Source: Gemmiger formicilis | GTDB taxonomy: Bacteria; Bacillota; Clostridia; Oscillospirales; Ruminococcaceae | Assembly: GCF_016900095.1 (NCBI RefSeq) | Contig: NZ_JACJJP010000020.1 | Location: 1-57,063 of the forward strand | Length of the DNA stretch: 57,063 bases | Reading direction: 5' to 3' | In this document: piece by piece, positions 42,117 through 50,859 of the stretch | How positions within the stretch are numbered: the first letter of the stretch is position 1 | Layout of the letters: every line of letters begins with the position of its first letter | Notes under the pieces: model-generated | What the model saw: only the letters and a program-made list of their open reading frames with translations | What the model was told of the DNA's origin: nothing | The model's database searches: none | Made by a program: the position numbers and the translations under genes

Positions 42117-42581
42117 TCAAGTGTGGCGCGCGGTGTATTGCTGAAGCTGACGGCAGATATCGGCGGCGGCTTCCTCCGAGCGCATCAGGATAAAGAAGGT
42201 ATCATCCCCCGACAAAGTGCCCACCACTTTGTCCCAGCTGCGGGAATCAAATACTTCGCAGGCGGCATTGGCCATGCCGGAAAAGCACTTGACCAGGACC
42301 ATATGTCCGGCATAATCCACGCCAATGACCGATTCACGGAAGATGGTTTCGAAGCGGCTGGCCGAATGGGCCGTTTTTCCGTTGCCGGTGGCGGCCATGT
42401 AACGATACGTTCCGTCACCGGAGGCTGTTTTGATGAGTCTCAATTCCCGTATATCCCGGGATACGGTGGCCTGGGTCACATCAAAGCCTTCCCGGCGCAG
42501 ATGGGCCAGAAGATCTTCCTGGCGATCAATGGGATAGGTTTCAATCAGATGCAAAATGGCCTGGTGGCGTGCACTTTTCAT
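42117..42581 (-). CDS. argR: Arginine repressor ArgR
   Basis: A 154-residue hexameric regulator of arginine synthesis and breakdown. The N-terminal winged helix-turn-helix (about 1-70; RQEDLLAHLRREGFDVTQATVSRDIRELRLIK) is followed by an oligomerisation and arginine-binding domain with GTLSGDDTFFILMRSEEAA, whose GDDT stretch binds arginine. GAGGAG lies about 14 bases before the ATG, inside the end of nadK. Sits between nadK and recN, the normal Firmicute order. Confidence 0.96.
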   Translation of the reverse strand: MKSARHQAILHLIETYPIDRQEDLLAHLRREGFDVTQATVSRDIRELRLIKTASGDGTYRYMAATGNGKTAHSASRFETIFRESVIGVDYAGHMVLVKCFSGMANAACEVFDSRSWDKVVGTLSGDDTFFILMRSEEAAADICRQLQQYTARHT

Positions 42582-42591
42582 AGTATCGGGC

Positions 42592-43437
42592 TCATCTCCT
42601 CATCAGCTTTGTCTCGATGGCGCGGAACTGTTCGGCGTGGCTGAATTCAATCAGCCCCAACTTTTGCGGCGCCGTGTAAATTCGAATGGATGCACCGGGC
42701 GAAAGCAGGCAGGGAGCCTGGCTGTCGGCGCAGACGGTGGCAGAAGAACGGTTCTGCTCTTCTACCAGAATACGAAGCTTGCGTGTGGCGGCAAATACGA
42801 TCGGCGCACTGCGTACGCCATGGGCACAGATGGGGGTCAGCACCATTACCGAGGCGTCTGCGTCCAGAATGGGACCGCCGGCGGAAAACGAATAGGCGGT
42901 GGACCCGGTGGGGGTGGCCACAATCAGGCCGTCCCCGCGAAAACGACTGACGGGAACTTCGTCGCAGTACACGGTGAAGTCGGAAGGATGCAGGCGGGAG
43001 GTACCGAACAGGACGATATCGTTCATGGCAATCTTTTGCCATTGTCGATCCTGGGTTTCGGCGTGCAACAAAGAGCGGGAAGCCACCGTGAAATTACCCG
43101 CCGCCAGACGCGCCAGTTTTTCCGGCAATTCGCTGACCTCGCAGGTGGCCAGAAAACCTGTTCGTCCCAGATTAACGCCAAGCACGGGCTTGCCTGCCGT
43201 CAGGCAAAAAGGCGCGGCCTGTAAAAGCGTGCCGTCACCGCCCACCGTCAGAACCAGATCCGCTTTGGCAAAAGCTTCGTCCTGGGGCAAAAATTCCATG
43301 GGAAGCTTTCCCATGTCGGCCTGCAGATCTGGCAAGGCCAGCAAAGGAACCCCCAAATCATGCAGCAAACGCGCCGCACGCTTGGTGACAGTCAGTTTGT
43401 CATCCTTTGTTCGGTTGGAGTACAGAAGCACCGCCAT
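42592..43437 (-). CDS. nadK: NAD kinase
   Basis: A 281-residue enzyme that phosphorylates NAD to NADP. It has the GGDGTLLQAA nucleotide motif (about 66-75), the GVNLGRTGFLATCE block, NDIVLF, and TPTGSTAYSFSAGGPI for NAD binding. It is full length. AGGA lies eight bases before ATG 43437. It follows tlyA by 15 bp and precedes argR by 10 bp in one operon. Confidence 0.97.
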   Translation of the reverse strand: MAVLLYSNRTKDDKLTVTKRAARLLHDLGVPLLALPDLQADMGKLPMEFLPQDEAFAKADLVLTVGGDGTLLQAAPFCLTAGKPVLGVNLGRTGFLATCEVSELPEKLARLAAGNFTVASRSLLHAETQDRQWQKIAMNDIVLFGTSRLHPSDFTVYCDEVPVSRFRGDGLIVATPTGSTAYSFSAGGPILDADASVMVLTPICAHGVRSAPIVFAATRKLRILVEEQNRSSATVCADSQAPCLLSPGASIRIYTAPQKLGLIEFSHAEQFRAIETKLMRR

Positions 43438-43452
43438 GTTGTTGTCCTCGGT

Positions 43453-44271
43453 TCAGTGAAGATTTGGGGCTTTGTCAAGAGTTTCATGTGCAGCCTTGAC
43501 GGTCTGCTCGATCAGACCGTCGGGCAGCGGCTTCGGATCACTGTCATGACGCACAAACAGCAGAAATTCGATGTTGCCCTCCGGACCCTTGATAGGTGAA
43601 AAATCCAGACCGGCGGCCGTAAAGTGGTTCTGCAAGGCGTATTGCTGCGCCATATACAAGACTTCCCTGTGAGTGTCCGGCTCCCGGACCACCCCTTTCT
43701 TGCCCACCTTCTCCCGGCCGGCTTCAAACTGCGGCTTGACCAGGCAGACACCGCAGGCGTCCGGCGTACAGATGGCATCGGCCACCGGGAAAATATGTTT
43801 CAAAGAAATAAAGGAAACATCCACGCTGAAAAACTCGATGGGTTCAGCCAGGTCATCCGGGGTTACGTTCCGGATGTTGGTGCGCTCCATGTTGACCACA
43901 CGTTCGTCAGTGCGCAGGCTCCAGGCCAGCTGGCCGTACCCCACGTCCACCGCATACACCTTGACGGCGCCGTTTTTCAGCATACAGTCGGTAAAACCGC
44001 CGGTGGAGGCCCCGATGTCCATACACACCTTGCGGTCGGGGTGCATGGGGAAAACCTGCATGGCCTTTTCCAGCTTCAGGCCGCCGCGGCTGACATACCC
44101 GATGTCATGCCCGCGCACTTCGACCTTGGCGTCCTCCTTGATCATTTCTCCGGCTTTGTCCACTTTCTGCTCATCCACAAAAACAATGCCGGACATGATC
44201 AGCGCCTTGGCGCGCTCCCGACTCTGGGCGTACCCATTCTGACAAAGATATTGATCCAGACGTATTTTCAA
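43453..44271 (-). CDS. tlyA: TlyA-family rRNA (cytidine-2'-O)-methyltransferase
   Basis: A 272-residue protein with an N-terminal S4 RNA-binding domain (about 3-62; RLDQYLCQNGYAQSRERAKALIMSG) and an FtsJ-type Rossmann domain with the SAM motif MDIGASTGGFTDCML (about 86-100). TlyA of Mycobacterium methylates 16S and 23S rRNA; some relatives are called haemolysins for historical reasons. It overlaps dxs by four bases (ATGA). Normal length. Confidence 0.95.
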   Translation of the reverse strand: MKIRLDQYLCQNGYAQSRERAKALIMSGIVFVDEQKVDKAGEMIKEDAKVEVRGHDIGYVSRGGLKLEKAMQVFPMHPDRKVCMDIGASTGGFTDCMLKNGAVKVYAVDVGYGQLAWSLRTDERVVNMERTNIRNVTPDDLAEPIEFFSVDVSFISLKHIFPVADAICTPDACGVCLVKPQFEAGREKVGKKGVVREPDTHREVLYMAQQYALQNHFTAAGLDFSPIKGPEGNIEFLLFVRHDSDPKPLPDGLIEQTVKAAHETLDKAPNLH

Positions 44272-46142
44272 ACCTGTACCGCCTTTCCTGCCTGTTGAAC
44301 CGACCGCACCAGGGCGGCGGCGTCCAGCGCCTGATCACGGCGCAACTGGGGGACGTTGGCATGCAGCAGATGGGTGTTGTCTACCGCATGTACGATCATC
44401 TTGCCATGCCAGCCGATGCTTTGCATAGCGAACGAAAGCTGCTGGCCGATGGCGCCCGTGAGGACGGCTTCCTCGGCAAACAGAATGGTGTCATAAGATT
44501 GCAACCGATCGCACAGTCCGTCCGGCAGCGGATAAATCTGCACAAGCTTGCAGCAATCCACCGCAATCCCCTGCTGTGCCAACAGATCCGCAGCGGCCAG
44601 AATCTCTTCGCTCTCCGCGCCGTAACTGACCAGCACAATCCGGGCACCCGGCGTTGTGTGAATGAAATCAAAGGTGTTGCCGGTACATTCCAGCGCTGCC
44701 AGGGCGGGACTTTCCTTGCCCCGGGCGTAGCGAATGGCGCGGGGGCCGCGGGGTTCCCGGATGAGCTTGTCCAGCCAGAACCGCAGTTCTGCGTAGTTGG
44801 CGGGCGAATAGGTGGGGATGCCGATCTGGCTGAAATAGCCGGGATCATAAATCCCCTGGTGGGTTTCGCCGTCTCCGGGCACGAGCCCCGCGCGATCCAC
44901 GGCAAACAAAACATTCAGGTGCATCAGATTGACGTCATGAATCATCTGGTCGTAGGCGCGCTGGAAGAAGGTGGAATAGATGGCCACCACCGGCAGAAGC
45001 CCCTGGCTGGCCAGGCCCGCCGCGAAGGTCACGGCATGTTCCTCCGCCATGCCTACGTCAAAGAAGCGTTCCGGATGATCTTTTTTGAAAAAGTTCAAGC
45101 CGGTGCCGTATTTCATGGCAGCCGTAATAGCGCACAGGCGGGTTTCCTTGTCGGCCAGACGGCTCAATTCCGTGCCGAAACAGGTGGAGAAGGAATCGCT
45201 GGGGGAAACTTCCGGGTTGGTCAGATGGTTCAAATCAAAGGCGGACACGCTGTGAAACTCACCGGGGTTTTCTTCAGCAGGCTTCAGACCCTTGCCTTTC
45301 TGGGTGACCACATGCAGAAAAACCGGTGCAAACTGCTCCTGCAGGTTGGCAAACAAGCGGGTCAATTCCAGCACGTCGTGTCCGTCCACGGGACCGATAT
45401 ACTGGAAGCCCATCTCCTCAAACATGGTGGAATGGTAGATACCGCGGCGGATCAACTGTTTGCCGCCCTGCAAGGCCTTGACCACCCCACTGCCCACCAC
45501 GGGAATGCCTTCCAGCATATTTTCCATCTGGGCTTTGGCGTGAAAATATTTGGGATCGGTGCGCAGCTTGGTCAGGTAATTGGCCATCTGGCCGACGTTT
45601 TTGGAAATGGACATCTTGTTGTCGTTGAGCACGACGATCAGGTTGTTGAGCATGCTGACATTGTTCATGCCCTCATACACCATCCCGCCGGTGAAAGCAC
45701 CGTCCCCGATGATGGCGACCACCTTGCCGGGTTCGCCCTTGATCTTTTTGGCGCGTGCCACACCGATGGCCGTGGACAGAGCGGTGCTGCCGTGACCGGC
45801 CACAAAGGTGTCGCAGATACTTTCCTTGGGGTTGGGAAAACCGGACAAACCATCTTTCTGGCGCAATTCCGAAAACCCGGCACGGCGTCCGGTGAGAAGC
45901 TTATGGGTATAACATTGATGCCCCACGTCGAAGAGAATTTTGTCCCGGGGCAGGGTCAGAACCCGGTGCAAAGCCACCGTCAGTTCCACCACGCCCAGGT
46001 TGGAGGAAAGGTGTCCGCCGGTAGCGGAGACACTCTCAATCAGAAACTGCCGGATATCGGCACACAAGGCGGGCAAATCCTGCGCCGCCAGCTTTTTTAC
46101 ATCCCCTGTTTGCTTGATTTGATCCAGCAAAGGATATTTCAT
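44268..46142 (-). CDS. dxs: 1-deoxy-D-xylulose-5-phosphate synthase
   Basis: A 624-residue thiamine-diphosphate enzyme, first step of the MEP isoprenoid pathway (pyruvate plus glyceraldehyde 3-phosphate). The N-terminal domain has SSNLGVVELTVALH, DVGHQCYTHKLLTGR and the ThDP motif GDGAFTGGMVYEGMN. The transketolase pyrimidine domain contains MAEEHAVTFAAGLA and YSTFFQRAYDQMIHD. A C-terminal transketolase domain follows. The ATG at 46142 has GAGGTGG upstream and is preferred to the frame start at 46160. Next to ispA it supplies isopentenyl units for polyprenyl synthesis. Confidence 0.97.
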   Translation of the reverse strand: MKYPLLDQIKQTGDVKKLAAQDLPALCADIRQFLIESVSATGGHLSSNLGVVELTVALHRVLTLPRDKILFDVGHQCYTHKLLTGRRAGFSELRQKDGLSGFPNPKESICDTFVAGHGSTALSTAIGVARAKKIKGEPGKVVAIIGDGAFTGGMVYEGMNNVSMLNNLIVVLNDNKMSISKNVGQMANYLTKLRTDPKYFHAKAQMENMLEGIPVVGSGVVKALQGGKQLIRRGIYHSTMFEEMGFQYIGPVDGHDVLELTRLFANLQEQFAPVFLHVVTQKGKGLKPAEENPGEFHSVSAFDLNHLTNPEVSPSDSFSTCFGTELSRLADKETRLCAITAAMKYGTGLNFFKKDHPERFFDVGMAEEHAVTFAAGLASQGLLPVVAIYSTFFQRAYDQMIHDVNLMHLNVLFAVDRAGLVPGDGETHQGIYDPGYFSQIGIPTYSPANYAELRFWLDKLIREPRGPRAIRYARGKESPALAALECTGNTFDFIHTTPGARIVLVSYGAESEEILAAADLLAQQGIAVDCCKLVQIYPLPDGLCDRLQSYDTILFAEEAVLTGAIGQQLSFAMQSIGWHGKMIVHAVDNTHLLHANVPQLRRDQALDAAALVRSVQQAGKAVQV

Positions 46143-46156
46143 TATCGTCCACCTCG

Positions 46157-46624
46157 TCATACCATCGGCATAAGCAAGCCAATCAGGCAGCCGAACACGG
46201 CACCCGTGAGAACCTGAATGGGGGTGTGCCCCACCATCTCTTTGAGTTTCTTATGCCCGAGAATCGGCCAGATTTCGGATTCCTGATCCATCCATTCGCT
46301 CAGCAGGTGGTTCAGAACTTTTGCCTGTTCCCCGGTTTCCCGCCGGACACCCATGGCGTCGTACATGACAATGATCGAAACGATCAGTGCAATGGCAAAC
46401 AGAGTGGAATGGATGCCGCAATAGCGCCCGGTCGCCACAACCATGGCGCAGACCGTGGCGGAGTGGGCACTGGGCATGCCGCCGGCACCCCACATGCGCT
46501 CCGGAATAAATTTTCCTACAATAATCAGATTCAGAATGACCTTGATCAATTGAGCGGAAAAGGAACTGAGCAAGGCCGTTACCAAAACATAATTCCAGCT
46601 CAGGGCCTCCATCAATAAAGACAT
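46157..46624 (-). CDS. Divergent PAP2 / DUF212 membrane protein (YuiD-like)
   Basis: A 155-residue protein with about four hydrophobic segments. It contains the reduced acid-phosphatase-like motif GGMPSAHSATVCAM and later YDAMGVRRETGEQAKVLN, typical of the DUF212/YuiD group related to PAP2 phosphatases. Its role is unknown, although the place between ispA and dxs hints at polyprenyl phosphate metabolism. GGAG lies upstream of ATG 46624. It is followed by dxs after 14 bases. Confidence 0.88.
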   Translation of the reverse strand: MSLLMEALSWNYVLVTALLSSFSAQLIKVILNLIIVGKFIPERMWGAGGMPSAHSATVCAMVVATGRYCGIHSTLFAIALIVSIIVMYDAMGVRRETGEQAKVLNHLLSEWMDQESEIWPILGHKKLKEMVGHTPIQVLTGAVFGCLIGLLMPMV

Positions 46625-46659
46625 ACGGTTCCAACTCCTTGCGGCGTATGTGCCGCGTT

Positions 46660-47547
46660 TTATTTTCTGCGTTGCAAAAGCTGCCGGGCCAGTTCCTGCA
46701 GGAACCAGGCGCTTTCGCCAAGAGGATCCAGGGCTTGCAGCGAATCCCGGTTGTTCTGCGCGGCCAGTTCCTGTGCACCGCCCAGACCGTACAGAGTCAC
46801 AAAAGTGGTTTTGTCGTTTGCTTCGTCGCTGCCTGCCGGTTTGCCCAGCTCCTCGGTGGTGGCGGTGACGTCCAGAATGTCATCCACAATCTGGAACACC
46901 AGGCCGACTCCGGCCGCATAGCGGGTCAAAGCATCCCGAACAGACGGTTCGGCATCGGATGCCAGGCAGCCGAGCTCCGCCGCCGCCACGATCAGGGCCC
47001 CGGTCTTGTGCCGGTGCAGGGCCAGCAGCTGCTCCTCGGTGGCGCGCGCATGCTCGTACTTTTTATCCAGTTCCTGGCCGTACAGCATCCCACGGGCGCC
47101 GCCGCCGGCTGCCAGACAAGCCGCCGCACCCACACGGCTTTCCGCAGACAAGGGAGCGTTGGCAATCACCTCAAAAGCGGCGGTTACCAGGGCGTCTGCC
47201 GCCAGCAAGGCGGTGGCTTCATCATACTGGCAATGGCAGCTGGGACGTCCCCGGCGGGTATCGTCGTTGTCCATACAGGGCAGATCATCATGGATCAGAG
47301 AATAACAATGCAGCATTTCCAGCGCGCAGGCATAATCCACAGCCAGAGCCGGGTCTTTCCCGCTGATTTCACAGCTGGCCAGAGTCAGCACGGCCCGCAC
47401 ACGCTTGCCGCCGCCCAAAAGGCTGTACCGGGCGGCCTGCCCGATCCGCGCAGATTCCGGCAGGTACAGGTCACACAATTCCAGAAGACGGCGCTCCACG
47501 GCCGAAACGTATGCTTTATACTGTGCGGTGTAGTCGTTGGACGGCAT
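46660..47547 (-). CDS. ispA: Polyprenyl (farnesyl/geranylgeranyl) diphosphate synthase
   Basis: A 295-residue short-chain prenyltransferase that condenses isopentenyl units. The first Asp-rich motif is DDLPCMDNDDTRRGRPSCH (with DDxxxxD), the second DDILDVT, with GGGKRVRAVLTLASCE in the N-terminal part. Farnesyl versus geranylgeranyl specificity was not resolved. ATG 47547 has AGGAGAG eight bases upstream; a GTG three codons earlier overlaps that site. It follows xseB by five bases. Confidence 0.96.
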   Translation of the reverse strand: MPSNDYTAQYKAYVSAVERRLLELCDLYLPESARIGQAARYSLLGGGKRVRAVLTLASCEISGKDPALAVDYACALEMLHCYSLIHDDLPCMDNDDTRRGRPSCHCQYDEATALLAADALVTAAFEVIANAPLSAESRVGAAACLAAGGGARGMLYGQELDKKYEHARATEEQLLALHRHKTGALIVAAAELGCLASDAEPSVRDALTRYAAGVGLVFQIVDDILDVTATTEELGKPAGSDEANDKTTFVTLYGLGGAQELAAQNNRDSLQALDPLGESAWFLQELARQLLQRRK

Positions 47548-47552
47548 GATAT

Positions 47553-47768
47553 TCACTCTCCTGCGGTTTCTTTGGGCGCCGCGGCGGCATCAATCTCTTC
47601 TATCTGCAGCTTGGCATTTTCCAAAGTGGTGTTGCAATAGGCAATCAGCTGTGCGGCTTCGGCATACAGTTTGACGGATTTATCCAGCGTGGTTGTCTCG
47701 TCCTGCATCTGCTGCAAAATCTGCTGCAGGCGGGCCAACCCTTCTTCAAAGTTTTTGGGCGTTTTCAT
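47553..47768 (-). CDS. xseB: Exodeoxyribonuclease VII small subunit
   Basis: A 71-residue helical protein matching XseB (NFEEGLARLQQILQQM, then LDKSVKLYAEAAQLIAYC). Several copies bind one XseA. It overlaps the end of xseA by 23 bp, giving coupled translation. Confidence 0.95.
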   Translation of the reverse strand: MKTPKNFEEGLARLQQILQQMQDETTTLDKSVKLYAEAAQLIAYCNTTLENAKLQIEEIDAAAAPKETAGE

Positions 47769-48984
47769 CTTGGTCCTCCCCGGAAAGCGGCCTTACCATG
47801 TTGACGGTGCAATCTGCGGTGACATGAATCCCTTGCAGGGTGATTTCCTGTCCCGCTTTCAGCTGGTCAACGGTGCGGCATTGTCCCTTCCGGTCTCGTA
47901 CAATTGTATATCCTCTGGCCAGAACGCCATAGGGATTCAAAGATTCGGCCACGGCGGCCGCATGCTGCAAGGCAGTCTGTTTTTGACGGAACAGCATCTG
48001 TTTTTGGCTCAGAATAGCATCGCTCAGCTCCTGCAGGGTCTGGGCGCGATTCTCCACTGCGGTCTTTTGCGCATCCAACACACGCCGGGATGCCAAGGCA
48101 TTAAGATTATTATAACACATTTGCCAGCGGGACTGTATATTTTTTTGAATATTTTGTCCAAGAATGAATAAATTCTGTCGAACCTGGCGCACATCCGGCA
48201 CACAGAGTTCCGCCGCGGCCGAGGGAGTGGGCGCACGCAGATCAGCCACATAGTCCAGAATGGTGTAGTCGATTTCGTGCCCTACGGCGGAAACAACCGG
48301 TTTACGGCATTGGCTGACCGCGCGGGCAATGCGTTCACTGTTGAACACCCACAGATCTTCCTTGCTGCCGCCGCCGCGTGTGACCAGAATGAGTTCCGGG
48401 CGCGGGTCCGCATCCAGGGCATGGATGCCGGATACGATGCTCTGCTCCGCTTCCAGTCCCTGGACGTTGACCGGGGCCAGCAAAAGCCGGGTCAAGGGCC
48501 AGCGGCGGGAAATGATGTTGCAGACATCCTGCAGCGCCGCACCGGTTTTGGAGGTGACCACGCCGATACAGCGGGGCATGGGGGGTAAAGGACGCTTGCG
48601 CGCCGGATCAAAGAGACCTTCCGCTTCCAGCTTCCTGCGCAGGGCGTCAAAAGCCATCTGGGCAGCCCCGGCGCCGAAAGGACGCATATATTCGGCATAT
48701 ACCTGAAAGGCTCCGTCCCGCTCATAGAGAGTGGCACGTCCGTATACAAGAACCAGCATACCGTTCTGAGGGGCAAACCCCAGAAGCCGTGCCTTGTCGC
48801 GGAACATGACCGCCTTCACGCTGGCCTGGTCATCCTTCAGGGTGAAATACAGATGTCCGCTTTTGCTGTGACGGGTGAAGTTGGATATTTCCCCGCAGAC
48901 AATCAGGTTGTTCAGCGGTTCGCAGTTTTCCAGCACACGGCGCGCCAACGCGTTGAGGGCACTTACGTGGATGTATTCGGCCAT
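47746..48984 (-). CDS. xseA: Exodeoxyribonuclease VII large subunit
   Basis: A 412-residue nuclease subunit that degrades single-stranded DNA. It has an N-terminal OB fold (about 1-100; VCGEISNFTRHSKSGHLYFTLKDD) and a catalytic domain with IGVVTSKTGAALQDV, VTRGGGSKEDLWVFN and SAVGHEIDYTILDYVADLRAPTPSAAAE. The coiled-coil end is normal. The ATG at 48984 lies 22 bp inside the tsaD-like gene, so translation is coupled. Confidence 0.97.
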   Translation of the reverse strand: MAEYIHVSALNALARRVLENCEPLNNLIVCGEISNFTRHSKSGHLYFTLKDDQASVKAVMFRDKARLLGFAPQNGMLVLVYGRATLYERDGAFQVYAEYMRPFGAGAAQMAFDALRRKLEAEGLFDPARKRPLPPMPRCIGVVTSKTGAALQDVCNIISRRWPLTRLLLAPVNVQGLEAEQSIVSGIHALDADPRPELILVTRGGGSKEDLWVFNSERIARAVSQCRKPVVSAVGHEIDYTILDYVADLRAPTPSAAAELCVPDVRQVRQNLFILGQNIQKNIQSRWQMCYNNLNALASRRVLDAQKTAVENRAQTLQELSDAILSQKQMLFRQKQTALQHAAAVAESLNPYGVLARGYTIVRDRKGQCRTVDQLKAGQEITLQGIHVTADCTVNMVRPLSGEDQDENAQKL

Positions 48985-49910
48985 GCACCTACCTCCCTTG
49001 CGGCCAGGATGGAAACACCGATGGCATTGTCGGAAGCAAATTTACCGGGAACAAAGTATGCCGCAGGAATGCGGTGGGTGATGTAAGTTCGGACCAGATC
49101 ACTGCTCATGACGCCGCCCGCAAACACCACCGGAAGTCCCGGATACTGCTGTTGGGCTGCAGTACACATGCGGCGAAGGGTTTCGGCAACGCAAAGCAAG
49201 CAGTATTTGCAGACGTATTCGGGAGAACGCCCTTCTGCCAGCAGATGTTCGCACTGATTTTGCAGACCGGAAAGGCTGCAGTTCATGCCCTGAACGCTGA
49301 CGCGGGGGCGCACGGATTCTGCGCACCGGGCGGCCAGCTCACTGACCTGTACACCGGCAGGGAAACCGTAGCCAAGCCGGACGCCAAGACGGTCCACAGC
49401 CTGTCCGGCATACAGATCGGAGGAGGTGCCCAAGCAGGTCAGGCGCCCTTGGTTGTCGCAGTGCAGCAGGTCGGTGGTGCCGCCCGAAACATGGAAGACA
49501 AGCAGCTCCTTCCCAAAAAAAGCGTCGCCGGCGGCGGCAAACATGGCGGCAGTCACATGTCCCTGCTGGTGGGTTGTCCGTATCAGGGGGATGCCGCGAG
49601 CCAGGGAAAAGGCGGTAGCTGCGTTGAGTCCTACCAAAAAACAAGGCATATAGGAACCTTCCGCATCCCGTGGACGGGCGGAAACCCCGACGGCACCAAT
49701 CTGGGTCAGGTCGGCCTTTTCCGCGATGGTCTGCAAAAGCTGGGGCAAAGCGGCCGTGTGGTGGAACACCGCATCACTTTGGCGCAGACCAAGGTGGCCC
49801 TCCTTGACCGGCAAAAATTGCTTGCAATCACAAACAACCTCCCCGGCTGTTGTGTCAAAAACCGCCAGAGAGGTTGCGTAGTTGCTTGTATCAAACCCTA
49901 AAATCAGCAT
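48963..49910 (-). CDS. TsaD/Kae1-like paralogue (peptidase M22 family)
   Basis: A 315-residue ASKHA-fold protein resembling TsaD, the t6A tRNA-modification enzyme, but clearly divergent. It has MLILGFDTSNYATSLAV at the N-terminus, metal-ligand HxxxH as THQQGHVTAAM, SGGTTDLLHC, and SDNAIGVSILAA in place of the usual DNGAMIA. Clostridia often hold such a second copy in this cluster beside a standard tsaD elsewhere; its substrate is unknown. Start ATG 49910 overlaps the nusB end by seven bases; the long upstream open frame belongs to nusB on another frame. Confidence 0.85.
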   Translation of the reverse strand: MLILGFDTSNYATSLAVFDTTAGEVVCDCKQFLPVKEGHLGLRQSDAVFHHTAALPQLLQTIAEKADLTQIGAVGVSARPRDAEGSYMPCFLVGLNAATAFSLARGIPLIRTTHQQGHVTAAMFAAAGDAFFGKELLVFHVSGGTTDLLHCDNQGRLTCLGTSSDLYAGQAVDRLGVRLGYGFPAGVQVSELAARCAESVRPRVSVQGMNCSLSGLQNQCEHLLAEGRSPEYVCKYCLLCVAETLRRMCTAAQQQYPGLPVVFAGGVMSSDLVRTYITHRIPAAYFVPGKFASDNAIGVSILAAREVGAWPNTST

Positions 49911-50344
49911 GTTTCGCCTTCGGATTCCTGGGCAAGGCCCTTTTCCCGCGCAACGGACCCCAGCAGACCGTTGACAAACTGATGATCGTTGTCGGCGCCG
50001 TATTTTTTCACAAGTTCCACGGCTTCGTTGATGGCTACGGCGGGCTTTTTCTCTTCCCCGTACAGCATTTCGGCCAGGCAGATGCGCATGGCGGTCAGGC
50101 TGACACGAGGCAGACGAGACAGAGTCCACCCCTTCAGATGGCCGGAAATCATGGCATCAATTTCCTCACTGTGCGCAGACCAATCGTCCAGCAGACGTTT
50201 GGAAAATGCGTCCAGCGTCAATTCGCCGCTCTCTCCCCCGGCCTGCAGCGTGTCCTGCATGAGGTCGGTGTGAAAGGTGGCGGCGAAAGCAGCCAGAAAG
50301 GCGTTTTCACGGGATTCGCGGCGGGTCAATGATTGTTGGGTCAT
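49904..50344 (-). CDS. nusB: Transcription antitermination factor NusB
   Basis: A 146-residue helical RNA-binding protein for rRNA antitermination. The N-terminal SRRESRENAFLAAFA-like block (LTRRESRENAFLAAFAATF) and the C-terminal AINEAVELVKKYGADNDHQFVNGLLGSVAR are typical. ATG 50344 has AGGAAA about nine bases upstream. It follows asp23 by 48 bp. Confidence 0.95.
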   Translation of the reverse strand: MTQQSLTRRESRENAFLAAFAATFHTDLMQDTLQAGGESGELTLDAFSKRLLDDWSAHSEEIDAMISGHLKGWTLSRLPRVSLTAMRICLAEMLYGEEKKPAVAINEAVELVKKYGADNDHQFVNGLLGSVAREKGLAQESEGETC

Positions 50345-50392
50345 ATTCCAGTTTCCTAACTTTCCGTTTTGTATTCTTTTGGCAGGTGCCAA

Positions 50393-50749
50393 TCAGGCTT
50401 CCTTCTCTTCGGCCAGGCCGCAGACAATCACATCCACACGGGAAACGGTGATTCCGCACATGTTCTGGATGGTCTGCTTGACGTTTTCCTGCACCTTTTT
50501 GCATACAGACATAATCTTGCATCCGTATTTGGCAACGATATGCAAAGTCACCATGGCAACGCCGTCTTCCATCTCCACGGAAACAGGCTTGCGCAGGCTC
50601 GTTTTGCTCAAAAGACCGCGCACGCTCTGCATTCCGCCGGAAGCCACGGCATCCACGCCTTCCACTTCCATGGCGGCCGTACTGGCGATCTTGGCGATTA
50701 CTTCGGTGGATATCTGCAGGCTGCCAGCCACGGTATTACGCACATCCAT
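50393..50749 (-). CDS. Asp23/Gls24 family protein (YqhY-like)
   Basis: A 118-residue protein that is a single Asp23 domain (GSLQISTEVIAKIASTAAMEVEGVDAV, then VTLHIVAKYGCKIMSVCKKVQENVKQTI). YqhY in Bacillus is linked to acetyl-CoA carboxylase control; here no acc gene is adjacent. AGGAGGT precedes ATG 50749 by seven bases. It is the first gene of the housekeeping part of the cluster, behind a strong promoter and a 14-bp palindrome. Confidence 0.9.
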   Translation of the reverse strand: MDVRNTVAGSLQISTEVIAKIASTAAMEVEGVDAVASGGMQSVRGLLSKTSLRKPVSVEMEDGVAMVTLHIVAKYGCKIMSVCKKVQENVKQTIQNMCGITVSRVDVIVCGLAEEKEA

Positions 50750-50801
50750 GGGTCTTACCTCCTGTTTATGTGGGGCATGAGACACACGCCCCGATATTCA
50801 T

Positions 50802-50815
50802 TGTTTAATTAAACA
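50802..50815. promoter_or_regulatory. 14-bp palindrome at the asp23 transcription start
   Basis: TGTTTAATTAAACA is perfectly palindromic and lies two bases after the -10 of the asp23 promoter, where the transcript would begin. It is a good position for a repressor site. Confidence 0.5.
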
Positions 50816-50816
50816 T

Positions 50817-50845
50817 ACTATACCATACAAAACTTTTTTTGTAAA
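50817..50845 (-). promoter_or_regulatory. Sigma-A promoter of asp23 and the genes below it
   Basis: On the minus strand TTTACA (50845-50840), a 17-bp spacer and TATAGT (50822-50817). It gives vegetative expression of asp23-nusB and the rest, independently of spoIIIA. Confidence 0.82.
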
Positions 50846-50859
50846 TATCAGCCGGCGGG

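Noticed and set aside
44295-46217. A 640-codon plus-strand frame opposite dxs
   Set aside because: Shadow of dxs; composition and lack of motifs argue against coding.
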